Origin: Saccopteryx bilineata | Lineage: Eukaryota; Chordata; Mammalia; Chiroptera; Emballonuridae | Length of the DNA stretch: 64,000 nucleotides | Assembly (NCBI RefSeq): GCF_036850765.1 | Contig: NC_089495.1 | Span: forward strand, 60,364,410 to 60,428,409 | Direction of reading: 5' to 3' | In this document: positions 45,257 through 57,890 of the stretch, in pieces | Position numbering within the stretch: the first letter of the stretch is position 1 | Layout: each line of letters opens with the position of its first letter | Translations under genes and position numbers: made by a program | Notes under the pieces: model-generated | The model's database searches: none | The model's input: only the letters and a program-made list of their open reading frames with translations | What the model was told of the DNA's origin: nothing

Positions 45257-46502
45257 CCAGCTCTTCGTTGTATTTTTTCTATAGCTTTTCTGTTCTTTAC
45301 TTTGTTTATTTCTGCTCTAATTTTTACTCTTTCTTTTCTGCTAATTTTGGGTTGCCTTTGTTCTTTTTTCCCCTAGTTCCTTAAGATGTGATGTTAGAGA
45401 CCTGGGCTCTCTCTTATTTCTTGATATAGTCTGTAATGATATAAACTTCCCTCTCATTATTGATTTCACTGCACCCCAGAAATTTGATATGTAGTATTAT
45501 CATTTTTGTTTGTCTGTATATATCTTTTGATCTCTGCTTTTATTATTTTTTTCTTTGACTCGGTCACTTTTTAGAGATATGTAGTTTAATTTCCACATTT
45601 TTTATGTGTTTTTTTTTTTACTTCCTTTTTCCATGTGAATTCTAACTTCAGAACTTTATGGTCAAATAATATGCTTGGTATAAGTTCAATCTTTCTGAAT
45701 TTGTTGATGTTAGTTTTTTGGCCCAAAATATGGTCTATTTTTAAGAATGTTCCTTGTACACTGCAGAAAAAATAGTTTTGGGATGAAATTTCCTATAGAT
45801 ATCTATTTTGTCCATTTGGTCTAGTGTGTCATTTAAGGACAATATTTCTTTATTGATTTTTTATTTGGATGATCTATCTAGAAAACATCAATGGTGGGTT
45901 GACATCTCCAAGTGTGGTTCTGTTTTTATCTGTTTCTACAATACTTTTATATCAGTTAGTAGATATCTTATATATTTTGTTGCTCCCTGGTTCAGTGCAT
46001 ATATATTAAGAAGTGTTTTATCTTCTTGATACAATGTCCCTTTTATCAATATGAAATGACCATTTTTGTCTCTGATTACCTTTGTTGTCTTGAAGTCAGT
46101 ATTGTTAGATTTAGTATTGCTACCCCTACATTTCTTTGGGTATTATTTGCTTGGAGTATCGTTTTTCAAACTTTTCACTTTGAGCCTACTTTTGTCCTTG
46201 CAGCTTTTGAAGGCAGCATATGGTTGGGTTTTGCTTTTTGGTCCAATCTTCTACTCTATGTCTCTTTATTGTGACTTCAATCTATATCCTATAGCCATTT
46301 TATATATTGCTTTCTGATAGTTCTGAGTCTCAATGGTTCTTTTTTTGTTTTTCTGTCAGTTGTTTTTGTTTGGGGTATTCTCAATTTCTTTCCCCTGTTT
46401 CTTTCTTTTTCTTTTTTATGCTACATGTTTCAGTAGTGGCATTTTCATGGGCGGTTACCATTAAGTTATTAAAAGTAAAATTGTCATATTTATAAGAATC
46501 CA

Positions 46503-47634
46503 TTATCTCATGAATGCTTCTGTACTCCATCCTCTTTTTCTACTGCTGACTTTTATTCTCTCCTCTTTTATATTATTGTTGTCACAGATTATCCTTATTT
46601 CTATTGTGATCTTGTTGGAGCTTTTACATGTAGTTTTGTTCTTTGTATCTGATCAAATAACTCCCTTTAATATTCCCTGCAATTATGGCTTTCTGGTCAT
46701 TAATTTCCTCAGCTTCCTTGTCTGCATAAGTCTTTATTTCTCCTTCATATTTGAAGGATACTTTTGATGGATATAATATTCTTGGGTGGTAATTCCTCTC
46801 TTTCAGTACTTTAAATGTTTGGGTCTACTCTTTTATGGCTTGTAGAGTTTCTGCTGAGAAATCTGATGATAACCTAATGGGTTTTCTTTATATATATATT
46901 ATATTCTTTTTCTAGCTGCCTTGAGGCATATTTTTGTTTGTTTTTTGTTTTCTGTCATTGATTTGTGACACTTTTTATTATAATGTGCCTTGGACTAGGT
47001 CTTTTTGGGTTGAAGTATCTCAGGGTTCTGTTTGCTTCTTGGATTTGAGGTTCTAATTCTTTCCACAAGCTAGAGAAGTTCTCATCGATTATTTGTTTGA
47101 ATAGTCTCTCCATTCCCTTTTTCTTCTCTTCTTCTTCTGGTATGGCCATTATTCCTATATTGCTTATTCTGATGGATTCAGACAGTTCTTGTAGAATTCT
47201 CTCAATCTTTTAAATTTGTAAGTCTCTCTCTTTTTCTTTCTTTTAGTATCTCTAGTTGCCTGTCTTTGATGTCACAGCTTCTCTTCTCTATCTGGCCTGT
47301 TCTCTTAATTAAACTTGCTACCTCATTATTCAATTCACATATTGAGTTCTTCATCTCTGTTTGGTTCTTTTTATTTTTTATTTTTGCTTTCAATCTCATT
47401 GATTAAATATTTTTTTATTCACTAATTTGTTTTTTGAGCTCATTAAGTTGTCTATCAGTATTTTCTTGCATCTCATTGAGTTTTTTTAACACTTCAATTT
47501 TGAATTCTCTGTCAGTTAACTTCAAGTTTTCCATGTAATTGAGATTTTTTTCCTGGAGATATTTTTTTATTATCTGTCTGAACTACATCTCTCTCTTGTG
47601 TATCCATATTTGATTGCCTTTTCATTGATGGCAT
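46503..47634 (-). pseudogene. L1 ORF1 (RNA-binding protein), broken
   Basis: ATG at 47,634 and a stop at 46,503-46,505, in the place equivalent to the end of ORF1 in the 57-kb L1. Pieces in order are: a coiled-coil-like stretch with NQTEMKNSICELNNEV and KRTGQIEKRS (47,202-47,399), the RRM-side piece LFKQIIDENFSSLWKELEPQ and the downstream RPSPRHIIIK (46,955-47,149). The pieces are in different frames, separated by indels and stops. The intact protein would trimerise and coat L1 RNA. Confidence 0.85.
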
Positions 47635-49112
47635 TTGAGAATAATATTGTTAGGAATTCTAACAAGAGACAACTAGAAAGTAGAAAATAAAAATTTTAAA
47701 AATACAGAAAAATAAAAATTCTAAAAATAATGATAAATAAAAAAGAAAAACTATAGAAAAGAAAAACTGAGAAAAGAAGAAAATGGAAGAAAATAAAAAA
47801 CAAACATCACACCACAAAACTAGAATTAAAATATTATTATTTAAAATATATGTTATTTGAAGAAAAATGAAATTCATATTAGAGGAAAAAATATAAAACA
47901 AAAAAAGGGAAGGAAGAAGAGTAAAAGTATCAAAAAATAAAACATAAAACACAAAAAATAAGAATAAAAAATAAAATAACTATGGATAATGAAATTCAAA
48001 TGGGAAAGAGAAAAGAAGAAAGAGGAAAAGAAAAAATGAGAAAAAGAAAAAAAATATATATATATTTTTAGTTTTGAGCATTTGCTTTTTTCTTTCTACA
48101 ATAGGTATCACTGTACTACAAGTTTTGGCTCTGTGGAATTCTTGGGCATAACTCTACAGAGACTACAGAGATGTTACTGTACTAATAATATAGGCAGGGC
48201 TGCAGTCACATTGGTGGGTAGAGCATGTTGTGAGGGCTTCACAGTTTCAGTTTTATGGCTTTATGACTTTACGGCTTTGCAATTATACAGCTCTACCAAT
48301 GACAGTTTCTGGTCTCCAAGCCTTCCTCCCCTTATCTCAGCAGACCTGGGGATCAGATACAGAGCACCTCTGACTCTCAGGAGAGAGAGTGGCTGTGGGG
48401 GCCCACCATAGTCACTGGGCCACTCTTTGCACCATGAGGGAAGGGAGGTGGTATTGGGATGTTAGGGGGCAATAATTTAGTCCACTCTGACACTGTATAG
48501 AGTGCAAGCTGCACACAGAGCATGGTAGCACACTATGGTCTGATGCCCTTGAGTGATATGGGCCAGGTGCCTTTGAGTGCCACTTGGGTCATACTCCATG
48601 GGTGAAGCTTGCACAGATCATGTGCACCTAACCTCCACATAGGCTGAACTTCTGGACTAAGTGTGTGCTTGCCATTCAAGTGCTGCAAGCTGTGCATGGC
48701 TGACTGCAAGTGGAGCCGAGCAGTGCTTTCAGAGCAAGGGAACCCAGGCCATGAACCAGCACTCAGTTGCACTGCCTTAATCAATTCCTTCCCCTCTCAC
48801 TTTCAATCTGTCTGCCTCTCCCAGCTCAAGACAAAACATGAGCCAAATGAGCCTCCCTCTCTCAATCCCACAAGGAAAGATAAAAATTTGGACCCGCAGC
48901 TTCTATCTTTGCAGAATTCACCGCAAATTTTTTTTATCTTCCCTTCCCCCTTTTCACCCATTCCACCTTCAGTCCCTTTGATTCATGAATCTTTTAGGCA
49001 CAGCTGCAAGCCCAGCTGGCTTTCCTTTGCTGTGTTATAGTGGTTCAGTTTGTTAAAATTTTAATAGAAGAGATCAGGAGTATCTCTCATGCCACAATTT
49101 CTCAGTTGTCCC
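47635..49112 (-). promoter_or_regulatory. L1 5' UTR of the older element
   Basis: On the plus strand, 47,650-48,060 is A-rich (the T-rich segment next to ORF1), and 48,080-49,112 is of mixed composition with few CpG. I see no tandem monomer here and no clear similarity to the 5' UTR of the L1 at 57,455. Open frames such as 48,082-48,411 and 48,663-49,040 are UTR by-products. Confidence 0.65.
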
Positions 49113-49123
49113 ATTTTAATTCC

Positions 49124-50142
49124 ATTTAATCAAATCACTTCCCCAAACTCAATGTTGGATAAAACTTCATTTCATTTATTTTTTCAAAAAAATATATTCT
49201 TTTAGAAAATATTTATAAAATACTTTTCCTCTGTCAAGATCTATACTAAACTCAGGAGACCAAGAGTATACAAACTGAATATCACTTTTACTGTTCCTGA
49301 AACTGCAGATTAGAAGAATCTGATATAATGTTATGAGAGAAAGCTCTCAATTCTACAGGTGCATATGAACAATTATAACTGAGATTTGAGAGTTTATAGA
49401 AAGATTTTTAAAAATCTCCATTAAAAAAGGAGGGGAGAGAGTTAACCATTTAATATAAGTCCAGTGAAAAATATTTAGTCAGATATAGAGCATGTACAAA
49501 AGTAGTTAGCTAAGTTAATATTATTATGTGTGAGGAACTCTAAGTAGTTTTGGTACTTCATTATAAACTGTAAGAAGTCATAGGGAGTTAGATGAGGTTG
49601 AGGAGGAAAGAAAGCACCAGATCTTGAAGGACTGGGTAGCACATATTAAGGAATTTGAGTTTAAACATTCAAAGTAGTGAGATAAAGTTGGGCAGAAATG
49701 TTAAATTTGCTATTATGGTAGCAATTTTAGGTACTGTATCCATAAAAATTCTTAGGGAAGAATTAAGGGAATCTGTGTGTAATGAACAGAATATATATTA
49801 TACAGGAGTCTGCCACTGCCTCACCACTTCTCACTTAATAAAAAATAAAATAGAGAACATACATTCTAAAAGCATATTCAGTGCTTCAGACCTAGATATA
49901 CATTGTATCTAGATAATGGAAAATGATTACCCTGTAGCAGATACAAAGTTACTGAACATGTGGAAGATAACTCAAGTAGTATATTTTCTTTCACCCACCT
50001 CTGAAATGCTAACAAGAAAAATTAGGGGGATTATATACAAATATTTCACATATAATAAGGGGTTTCAGTGATATATTAAGTACCAAGAAAAAAATAAGTC
50101 AGTACAACTTATTTCATAATAATTTATAACATGGTAGTTACA
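49124..50142. other. Spacer with an L2 scrap
   Basis: About 49,190-49,315 (AAAATACTTTTCCTCTGTCA, then ATACTAAACTCAGGAGACCA) resembles a reversed, decayed L2 end. Around 49,600-49,660 a phrase (GATCTTGAAGGACTGGGTAG) hints at another old repeat. An 85-codon frame at 49,655-49,912 is unsupported. Confidence 0.45.
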
Positions 50143-50154
50143 TATACAACTTTT

Positions 50155-51202
50155 TTTAATAGTTTTATTTAGATAATTAATTTTAATACGGTGACATTGG
50201 TTAACTAGAGCAAATAGATTTAGAGAAAACATTTTCAGATCATTTTGACATTTGACCATGTTGTATACCCATCACCCAAAGTCAAATCATTCTTCATCAC
50301 CCTTCATTTGGTTTTCTTTATACCCCTTCCCTACCCCCACCCACTCCCTCTCCTCCCTTCCCCTCACCCTTATAACCACTGCACTCTTTTCTATGTCCAT
50401 GAGTCTCAATTTTGTGTCCCACCTATGTATGGAATCACATAGTTCTTAGTTTTTTTTCTGATTTATTAATTTTACTCATTATAATGTTATCGAGGTTCAT
50501 CCACGTTGTTGTAAATGATCCGATGTCATCATTTCTTATGGCTGAGTAGTATTCCATAGTATATATGTACCACATCTTCTTTATACAATCTTCTATTGTA
50601 GGGCTTTTTGGTTGTTTCCATGTCTTGGCCACTGTGAACAATGCTGCAATGAACATGGGGCTGCATGTATCTTTACGTACCAGTGATTTTGAGTTTTGGG
50701 GGTATATACCCAGTAGAAAGATTGCTGGGTCATATGATAGTTCTATTTTTAATTTTTTGAGAAACCACCATACTTTCTTTCATAATGGTTTTACTACTTT
50801 ACATTCCCACCACAGTGAATGAGGGCTCCTTTTTCTCACAGCCTCTCCAACACTTGTTATTACCTGTCTTGTTGATAATAGCTAATCTATCAGGTGTGAG
50901 GCGGTATCTCATTGTAGTTTTAATTTGCATTCTTTAATAGCTAGTGAAGATGAACATCTTTTCATATATCTAATGGCCATTTGTATTTCTTCTTGGGAAA
51001 AGTGCCTGTTCATGTCCTCTTCCCATTTTTTATTGGATTGTTTGCTTGTTTGTTGTTGAATTTTGTGAGTTCATTATACATTTTGGATATTAGCCATTTA
51101 TCTTAGCTATTCTTCAAAAATATCATTTCCCATTTAGTTGGCTGACTTTTTGTTTTGTTGTCAGTTTTTTTTTGCTGTGCAAAAGCTTCTTAGTCTGATG
51201 TG
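50155..51202 (-). mobile_element. 5'-truncated L1 copy
   Basis: The target duplication TATACAACTTTT lies at 50,143-50,154 and 51,203-51,214. The reversed 3' UTR (TACGGTGACATTGGTTAACT, CATCACCCAAAGTCAAATCA) precedes the reversed end of ORF2. The minus-strand frame 50,435-50,656 shows [17 protein letters not shown], the conserved ORF2 C-terminus, with little decay. The element ends at its 5' truncation point, AAAGCTTCTTAGTCTGATG. About 1 kb of an L1 remains; it cannot move. Confidence 0.92.
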
Positions 51203-51214
51203 TATACAACTTTT

Positions 51215-52683
51215 CATAAACATATATTTAAGCTATTTTCCCATACAATGTATGCATGCTACATTTCCACTCGTTTTCTACTGAAATTAATATATATGAA
51301 AGAATAAAAAATATATATTTAATTTGTATAGGCAGCCAAATACTAAAATACCAACATTTAATATTTGCAGAGACCTCATTGCTGTACTGTGTATTTCTTC
51401 AACTGATATTAGATGTTATCTGCATTCTTTATCTAATTGTTAATATAAATATATTTCCTGTTTTATTAATATATGTAATATTTATGCATTTCACGTATAA
51501 TGTGGAATTAATAATTTAATTTTTGTTATACCCCAAATATTTACAAAATGTGAAATTTAGGGAGGTAATTTTGTACTTTTTTTCTGGGAAATTATCACTA
51601 AAAATATTAAAGTACATGTCTAATCTGCAGTTAATTTTAGTTGCAAGCAGAGACAAAACAGTAGACTTCTAGGGTGATTTTCTGAGTGATTATATGTACA
51701 TACTTCTAAAATCAGATTCTAAAGTCAGTCTCTTAAAATGACAGAAAAAAGGTAAACTTTTCCTCAAAATTCCAAGCAAGTTCTTAATTACAGGGCATTA
51801 AACTCAGATATTAGGTATTTTTAGAAAGTCATGGGAGTAAGATTTTCTCCTCGTAACTGATAATTATTGTCTTGTTCACTTTCTTTACCATCTGTCCTTC
51901 TCTTTTGATTTACTTTGTTGGTCTTCTGGGCCCTGTTGAGAATCTTTCAGAAGGCATCATAGTTCTGTACAGATGGGGTGTCAACTTGAAAATCCCAGCT
52001 GCAGCTGTGTTCAAACACTCCATGATACATACTGTTGACAAGTTCCCTCCTTTACAAATTTCATGGCATTTTGATAACAAATTGGTTTACATTTTTAGGA
52101 AAGATATAAGTTTTGCATTGTCATAACATAATAGTATAATTCTAATGTTCAAATACTTTTAAAAAGCTGACTTTTTAATTTCTTCACTTTTGACTTCCAA
52201 AGTCATATTTTCTAAATGTGTGCATTTAATATAATTTATTATGTAATGTTTGATAGTTGTGAGTTAGTAGAACATGCCAAAAGTGATGTCATTTATATGT
52301 GAAATTCAAATCTAAAGATATGGTCTAATTTAAAATACTCATTTCTGAATATTTACTTACTATTTAATGATGGCATTCTTCTATTGTGAAAAGTTGACTT
52401 CAAAAATGAACAATATATTTCATCATTTAGTTGTGATAATCAACAAATATTTATTAAATGGTATCTAACCATTCAATAAAACCATCACAGGTATCTAACA
52501 CCATTTAAGTATATAGTTATGTATAACTTGGTTAGGGATACAAGATTAACAACACTGAAACAAAAATAAAACCAAACAACTCTGCAGAGCATATATTAAG
52601 TTCTAAATTATGTGGTACAAAGAGTATTTAGAAGCAATACTAATGAAAAATCATGGCAATAAAACTTCTAAAATTTTCTTTCA
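51215..52683. other. AT-rich spacer, nothing recognised
   Basis: Frames of 84-87 codons (51,256-51,519; 51,872-52,126) have no recognisable domain. A phrase near 52,440 (CAACAAATATTTATTAAATG) resembles an L2 tail but is too short to call. Confidence 0.45.
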
Positions 52684-52701
52684 TATATATGTCTTTTTTA
52701 A

Positions 52702-52919
52702 AATTTTTTATTTATTCATTTTAGAGAGGAGAGGGAGAGACAGAGAGACAGAGAGAGAGAGAGAGAGAAAGAGAGGAGAGACAGAGAGAGAGAAGGAGGG
52801 GAGGAGCTGGAAGCATCAACTCCCATATGTGCCTTGACCAGGCAAGCCCAGGGTTTCGAACCGGCGACCTCAGCATTTCCAGGTAGACGCTTTATCCACT
52901 GCGCCACCACAGGTCAGGC
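52702..52919 (-). mobile_element. Family C SINE, well preserved
   Basis: Flanked by a perfect 18-bp duplication TATATATGTCTTTTTTAA (52,684-52,701 and 52,920-52,937). A long (GAGA/CAGA)n purine block is followed by 'GGAAGCATCAACTCCCATAT', 'GTTTCGAACCGGCGACCTC' and head CACCACAGGTCAGGC. The perfect duplication and intact CpGs mark it as one of the youngest insertions here. Confidence 0.94.
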
Positions 52920-53044
52920 TATATATGTCTTTTTTAAGTCTACCATGTTTATGTAGTATTTTTGGTTTAACAGTTGCCTTTCTTAAAAAATTGAATATTC
53001 TATAAGTTAGAACATTTTCTTTGCCTTTTTTAAAACTTGTTTTG

Positions 53045-53210
53045 AAGATTTTTTTCATTAAATTTATTGAGATGACTTTGGTTAATAAAATTCTATGTTT
53101 CATTTGTACCTTTCTATGATGTGTTATCTGCATATTGTGTTATGTGCCTTCCACTTGAAGTCAAACTTTTTCAGTCACCATATATTTAACTCTTTGATCC
53201 CTTTTTTTTC
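53045..53210 (-). mobile_element. L1 3'-end fragment
   Basis: 'AATTTATTGAGATGACTTTG', 'GTTAATAAAATTCTATGTTT' and 'CTGCATATTGTGTTATGTGC' followed by 'TTGAAGTCAAACTTTTTCAG' are the reversed end of a laurasiatherian L1 3' UTR, diverged. Confidence 0.7.
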
Positions 53211-54015
53211 ATAGTAAATATCTCAAAATATCTGTAAAAGTTGAATATGCTTTATTTCTTTAACTGTTAGGACAGTGCAATGATGTGGAAATGAGCATCA
53301 AAGACAAGAAGAGGCATGAGGGTAGAGGGGCAGTCTATCAAAAGTCTGAAAACAAATAGGAAATACAGACAGATTGGTTTCCAAATTTAAAACAGGGAAA
53401 AAATACTAACATAGACAGGACAGTTACAATCACAAAAATTGGAATATATCCAAACTAAAGTAAGAATTAAAGCAGATCAAAAACAACAAGATATTTCACA
53501 CTCACTTAAGAATGAATCCATAGTGTATCTACCTTCTGCTTCTTATCAGCATTTAAGAAATCAATTCCCTTTCATATGATTGCCCATTTCTAAATAAGAT
53601 TATAATACTCTATCAAAGGGGTCTGTTATGAGAATTAAATGCACTATGGTCAGCGAACAAAAATCTCACACATTTTGAGCATACAACACATTAGCTAGAA
53701 ATAAAAAAGTAAAATGCAGATTGCAATAGAATGCAAACCTCTGTCATGAATGTCATTGAGAGTTTTTTAAAAAAGGTTTTGTGATTAGCAGGCCCATAAA
53801 GAAAATACTAAACAAACCAGTGCATGGCACATGATAATTGCTTACTAAATATATGTTAAATATATGTTAAATAATAGTTGAACAAATAAATAGTAGGGAC
53901 TGATTGCCATACTAGTCTTCATAAGAAATAAAAGACTATCTTACACTCCAGATACTCCATATTATTTGGGGATACTGAGAGTAATGCAGAGGTTTATTTC
54001 TTTTATTTTGTTCAT
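53211..54015. other. Spacer with MIR/L2 scraps
   Basis: About 53,590-53,660 (AAGATTATAATACTCTATCA, GAGAATTAAATGCACTATGG) resembles a sense MIR. About 53,815-53,885 (CAGTGCATGGCACATGATAA, TTGAACAAATAAATAGTAGG) resembles a MIR or L2 end. Otherwise unassigned. Confidence 0.45.
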
Positions 54016-54044
54016 TTGTTGTTGTTGTTGTTGTTGTTGTTGTT
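54016..54044. repeat. (GTT)n microsatellite
   Basis: About nine uninterrupted GTT units. Read on the minus strand it gives a run of glutamine codons inside an otherwise unsupported 65-codon frame, which is not a gene. Confidence 0.95.
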
Positions 54045-55479
54045 TTTTAACTATCCAGATATATAGATCTGTCTTAGGCAGAGTATTCAATGCAAAAAAG
54101 GGTAGCCCAAATATCTCTTGGATAATATTCATCTCATCGCACCATATGTTAGAGTTCACATGTTATTAGTGATTTTACAGTTTTTAACCCTAATGCATAT
54201 TGGAACCCTATATTAAATTTTCAGAACTTGATGAGGGATGTTATGTGAAATATGATACCTAAATGAGACATAGATTATTTTAGTTTAGATATGTAATGCA
54301 AAAAAGTAGTAGAAGATATGTACATCATGCAGATAGAATTTTATTATTTCCAAACTTATATTGGCCCTAAGAAGTGTCATTTGTGTTTTCTTTTGGGTAG
54401 AAGATATAGATTTGTTAAAGCAAAGAGTGATTGACTTGAAATATATCTATAGTACTTATATACTATTAATGTATTATTTCTGATTTTTTGATATGCCAGA
54501 GAAGAAAGTATATATCTTTATTTTGGATATTACATTGATAAACTCTGAATTTTACAATAGACACATATATATCAAAGAGCAGGCAATGTGACAATGGAGG
54601 CAGAGATTGGAACAATGTGTCTAAAAACCAAGGAATGCCTAGGATTTCTGGAAGCTAAGAGACAGGCATTGAACAATTTTTCCCATGGAGATTCCAAAGG
54701 GCTCTTGATTTTAGAATTCTAGCTTCCAAAACCATGAAAGACTCAAATTTTTTGTTTAAGCTATTCAGTTAGTAAACCTTGTTACAGCTCTAGTAAACTG
54801 ACATGCATACCAATTCCTACTGTCTCTTGCCTAGACAACACACATTTTGCTGCTGGGTTCATTCTACCAATTTTGGTTTCCATATAATTCACATTGGATT
54901 CTCTAGATTAAAACCACCTAGTAGTACCTTTTTAATGATAAAAAATGTTTTGTATTCATTATATCAGTAACCAGATGGGGTTATCAAACTGTTTAACATG
55001 ACTAGTGTTACTTTCTTGGTCCTCACATTGGCTACTATGCTGGAAAGCAGGGTTCCCGACAATGTAATCATATCAAAACTAAATTTTATTATCTCTGCTT
55101 ATGCCATGTTATGGTATCTAGTTGTTCTTTAAGTAAAAAATAAAACATCTAATGTGGCCAAAAGTTTTCTAACACATACTCATTCCTCTTCGCCAAGTAT
55201 TAATCTACCTGACTTACCATCTACCAGATTTTTAGTATGCTGTGCTCCATTCTACCCTAGTGACCTTTGCCCATCAACACTTGTGATTTTTCTCTCTCCC
55301 CTGTGATAATTTGCTTCTCTTTACCCTTTAGATTTCAGCTTATTGTCATTGTCCTGAGATTTCAAAACAAACCACATCTGTTCCATAATATCCTGTCATT
55401 TAGCACTCTCTTTTGTTGTACTTATCAAAATGAAACTTTTCTTTTGTATATTTAAATGTTGTCTGTTTCCTCAATAGAT
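54045..55479. other. Spacer, nothing recognised
   Basis: AT-rich sequence. A 62-codon frame at 55,267-55,455 is unsupported. No repeat was named. Confidence 0.45.
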
Positions 55480-55590
55480 ATGAAACCCCATGAAGCTAAA
55501 AACGTGCTCTCAGTCCATCATAAAAATGACAACATGCCTGGTATATGGTAGGCATTTATAAATTGGAAGAATGAATGAATAAAGTCATTT
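55480..55590 (+). repeat. L2 LINE 3'-end relic
   Basis: 'ACCCCATGAAGCTAAAAACG', 'ATGCCTGGTATATGGTAGGC' and 'GAATGAATGAATAAAG' follow the sense L2 end (…GCCTGGCACATAGTAGGTGC…TGAATGAATG). Confidence 0.65.
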
Positions 55591-55609
55591 TGACCTGACA
55601 TAGATTTTT

Positions 55610-55930
55610 TTTTACAGAGACAGAGAGAGAGAGTCAGAGAGAAGGATAGACAGGGACAGACAGATAGAAATGGAGAGATGAGAAGCATCAATCATTAGTT
55701 TTTCATTGTGCATTGTGACACCTTAGCTGTTCATTGATTGCTTTCTCATATGTGCCTTGACCGCGGGCCTTCAGCAGACTGAGTAACCCCTTGCTCGAGC
55801 CAGTGACCTTGGGTCCAAGCTGGTGAGCTTTTGCTCAAACCAGATGAGCCCGCACTCAAGTTGGCGACTTCAGGGCCTTGAACCTGGGTCATTGGCATCC
55901 CAGTCCAACGCTCTATCCACTGTGCTCAGG
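55610..55930 (-). mobile_element. Family B SINE
   Basis: Flanked by CTGACATAGATTTTT (55,595-55,609) and CTGACATGGATTTTT (55,931-55,945), one mismatch. The body has CCCCTTGCTCGAGCCAGTGA. The tRNA-like head at the right end is shortened: after 'CCACTGTG' the CACCGCCTGGT segment is missing before CTCAGG. Confidence 0.87.
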
Positions 55931-55945
55931 CTGACATGGATTTTT

Positions 55946-57454
55946 AATCAATAACTTGTACCAGTTAATTTAGTAGATAATTATCAAAACTTTAAAATCT
56001 AAAAGGCAACTTGCTTATGTTTAAAACAGACTTTAGCTAAACTCATCCTCTACTGACTTGTCACTTAAAATATCTATGCAGATACAGAAATGAACAAACA
56101 CTCTCAATAGCATTGGAAGCTAAAATTTATAAGTGATTAATACCAAAATCTGGGAAGAATTGACACTAATTAAAAAGCAGATGGAATGGGATTGAGATAA
56201 AAACCAACCTAGGTCTTTCCTTGTTGCATATCTCTATGGAAGAGAGACAATTATCAACTAGGTACTTTGTGCCTCTCACACCAGGTGTTCACTGATTCTA
56301 ATGTCGAATCTATTTCTTAGGTAGAAAACATGGCCTCCTTCATTACTCAATGATGCAGAAAACAACTTTTTTACCACCTCAAATGTTACCATGATATTTA
56401 ATTATCAAAATGTTGTTCTAATAAAAGAAAATAACTTTGCTTAATCAGTTAATGCAAAACTAATTAAAACATCATGCATTAGGGAATATATAGCAATAAA
56501 CTGAAATATGTATGGAGTATAGGGATAGTTTGAAGGAAAGGAATTGTAGGGGGCTTATGATATAAGGATTATGAAGAGCAACTCAAGTAACAGTGGAAAT
56601 TATGTATCAGTATTTTCTACATGTTCTGCTTATGTAAAATAGAAAAGACCCAGGAAGTGAGGACAGAAACAAGATACAAGTAAATGGAACAGCAATTGAA
56701 AACTGCTACATAATAGGCTTTACACTAGGAGATACCCAAATCTTCTGTTAAGGTGAAATTTAAGTAATATGCCAGACAAAGTTGAGCTAAGATGTTTCTC
56801 CAACACTGATTTAAATGTCCAAAACACATACAATCTCAATTTTTTGATACAAGGAGGTTAGTACAGTTTTTTCTTTCTCACATGCACCTTCTCTCTTGTA
56901 CATATTTGTCAGTGTAATCCCAGCCTTGCTTTATGTCTTGTATTACATGCTCTATAATTCAAAATGAATTGTGGAATAATCACTTTGATATATCTTCTTA
57001 CTTTACAGAATTAGTAGTGAGATTAAAAGAAAGCTAATTAGAAAAATGTACTACTTGAATGGAAGGGTAAATGAATGTAGGAGACCCAGAAAAAGCAGAT
57101 ATTTCTGAAACAATCATTTGGATGCAGAAAAAAATTTCAGGAGGATGTCATACTCAAATCAGTATAAAATAATTTTGCCTCTGTGTAAAGATAGTAAGCT
57201 GAGGATGCAATGAGGAAGGCTTGCAAATGAACTGAGACATAGTAAGAGCCAATGGAAACATTAAGACTGAGAGATCTTGTCTTTGGGTAGAAGAGAACAG
57301 GTTCTGTGGAAAAATCAAATCAATGATATGGAGGCCAACATAAAAGCATTTCCAGAATATGGAAGACCAGTGTTAATGAAATTAAAGTAATGAAGGAGAA
57401 AATGATAGATAAGAACAGGAAAGAGGAACCAACATATTAAAAATTTGTATTTAA
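55946..57454. other. Spacer, nothing recognised
   Basis: No repeat was named; a 62-codon minus-strand frame (57,315-57,503) overlaps the start of the L1 and is unsupported. Confidence 0.45.
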
Positions 57455-57869
57455 CGTCAGAGTAATGGTGGGGTAGGAAGCGATACTGATAAATTTCCCC
57501 CAAAACTCAACAAGATCTTCAACCAGAAACAGAAAAACCTATACTTGGAGCTTCCAGATGCTTCGCAATACACCCAAAGGTATGATTGAGTGAAAAATTG
57601 GCTAAATATATAACCAAACCCCGAAGGAAATAGGGAGTAAGAAATGCTCCACCTTCCTCACTAACCTAAACAGGGCGGCTTTCTCTGGTAACTGTGAATA
57701 TAGAAACTGAGGCGGGCAAAGGGGGTGAATAGATCCAGGCCGCCGCGGCACAAACGGCCGAACCAGGCTGTGGCTCAGAGATCCAAGCCGAGGAAAATGT
57801 GATCCTGTGGCAACCCGGGCAATACAAGCTAACACTTGCGCCAAACCCAAACAAAGAAAGACAAGCGGA

Positions 57870-57880
57870 GCGGCCATTTT
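57870..57880 (-). promoter_or_regulatory. Putative YY1 site in the L1 5' UTR
   Basis: The minus strand reads AAAATGGCCGC, a match to the YY1 core AANATGGCNGC. It lies about 20 bp before the first monomer. YY1 sites are known in human and mouse L1 promoters. Here the role is inferred from the motif alone. Confidence 0.5.
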
Positions 57881-57890
57881 ACCCGGTCTC

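Larger units (their letters stand above)
40882..46298 (-). pseudogene. L1 ORF2 (endonuclease-reverse transcriptase), broken
   Basis: The start is inferred at 46,298 (MAIG-like context, as in the L1 at 61,168) and the stop at 40,882. Recognisable parts on the minus strand are: the segment SWFFEKINKIDKSLTRFI at about 44,900, interrupted by the [16 protein letters not shown] and [10 protein letters not shown] (43,990-44,250) from the reverse transcriptase; [15 protein letters not shown] (about 43,800); and the C-terminal [16 protein letters not shown] (about 41,030). The catalytic FADD motif has become FSED at about 43,925-43,936. Frameshifts, stops, five SINE insertions (one nested within another) and an LTR make it dead. 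Confidence 0.9.
40648..49112 (-). mobile_element. Near full-length L1 retrotransposon, multiply interrupted
   Basis: Bounded by ATTTTAAATCC (40,637-40,647) and ATTTTAATTCC (49,113-49,123), an 11-bp target duplication with one mismatch. Order on the minus strand: 5' UTR (about 47,635-49,112, with an A/T-rich segment next to ORF1), ORF1, short inter-ORF gap, ORF2, a 3' UTR of about 230 bp and an A-tail seen as T-run 40,648-40,656. Later insertions inside it are SINEs at 41,391, 41,839 (itself split by 41,959), 42,545 and 42,765, and a solo LTR at 44,940. Without these it would be roughly 6.9 kb. Both ORFs are broken. Confidence 0.93.

Noticed and set aside
48082..49040. Frames of 109 and 125 codons
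   Set aside because: They lie in the 5' UTR of the minus-strand L1, on the opposite strand, without recognisable domains.
53962..54169. Frame with a poly-glutamine or poly-cysteine run
   Set aside because: It is created by the (GTT)n microsatellite.
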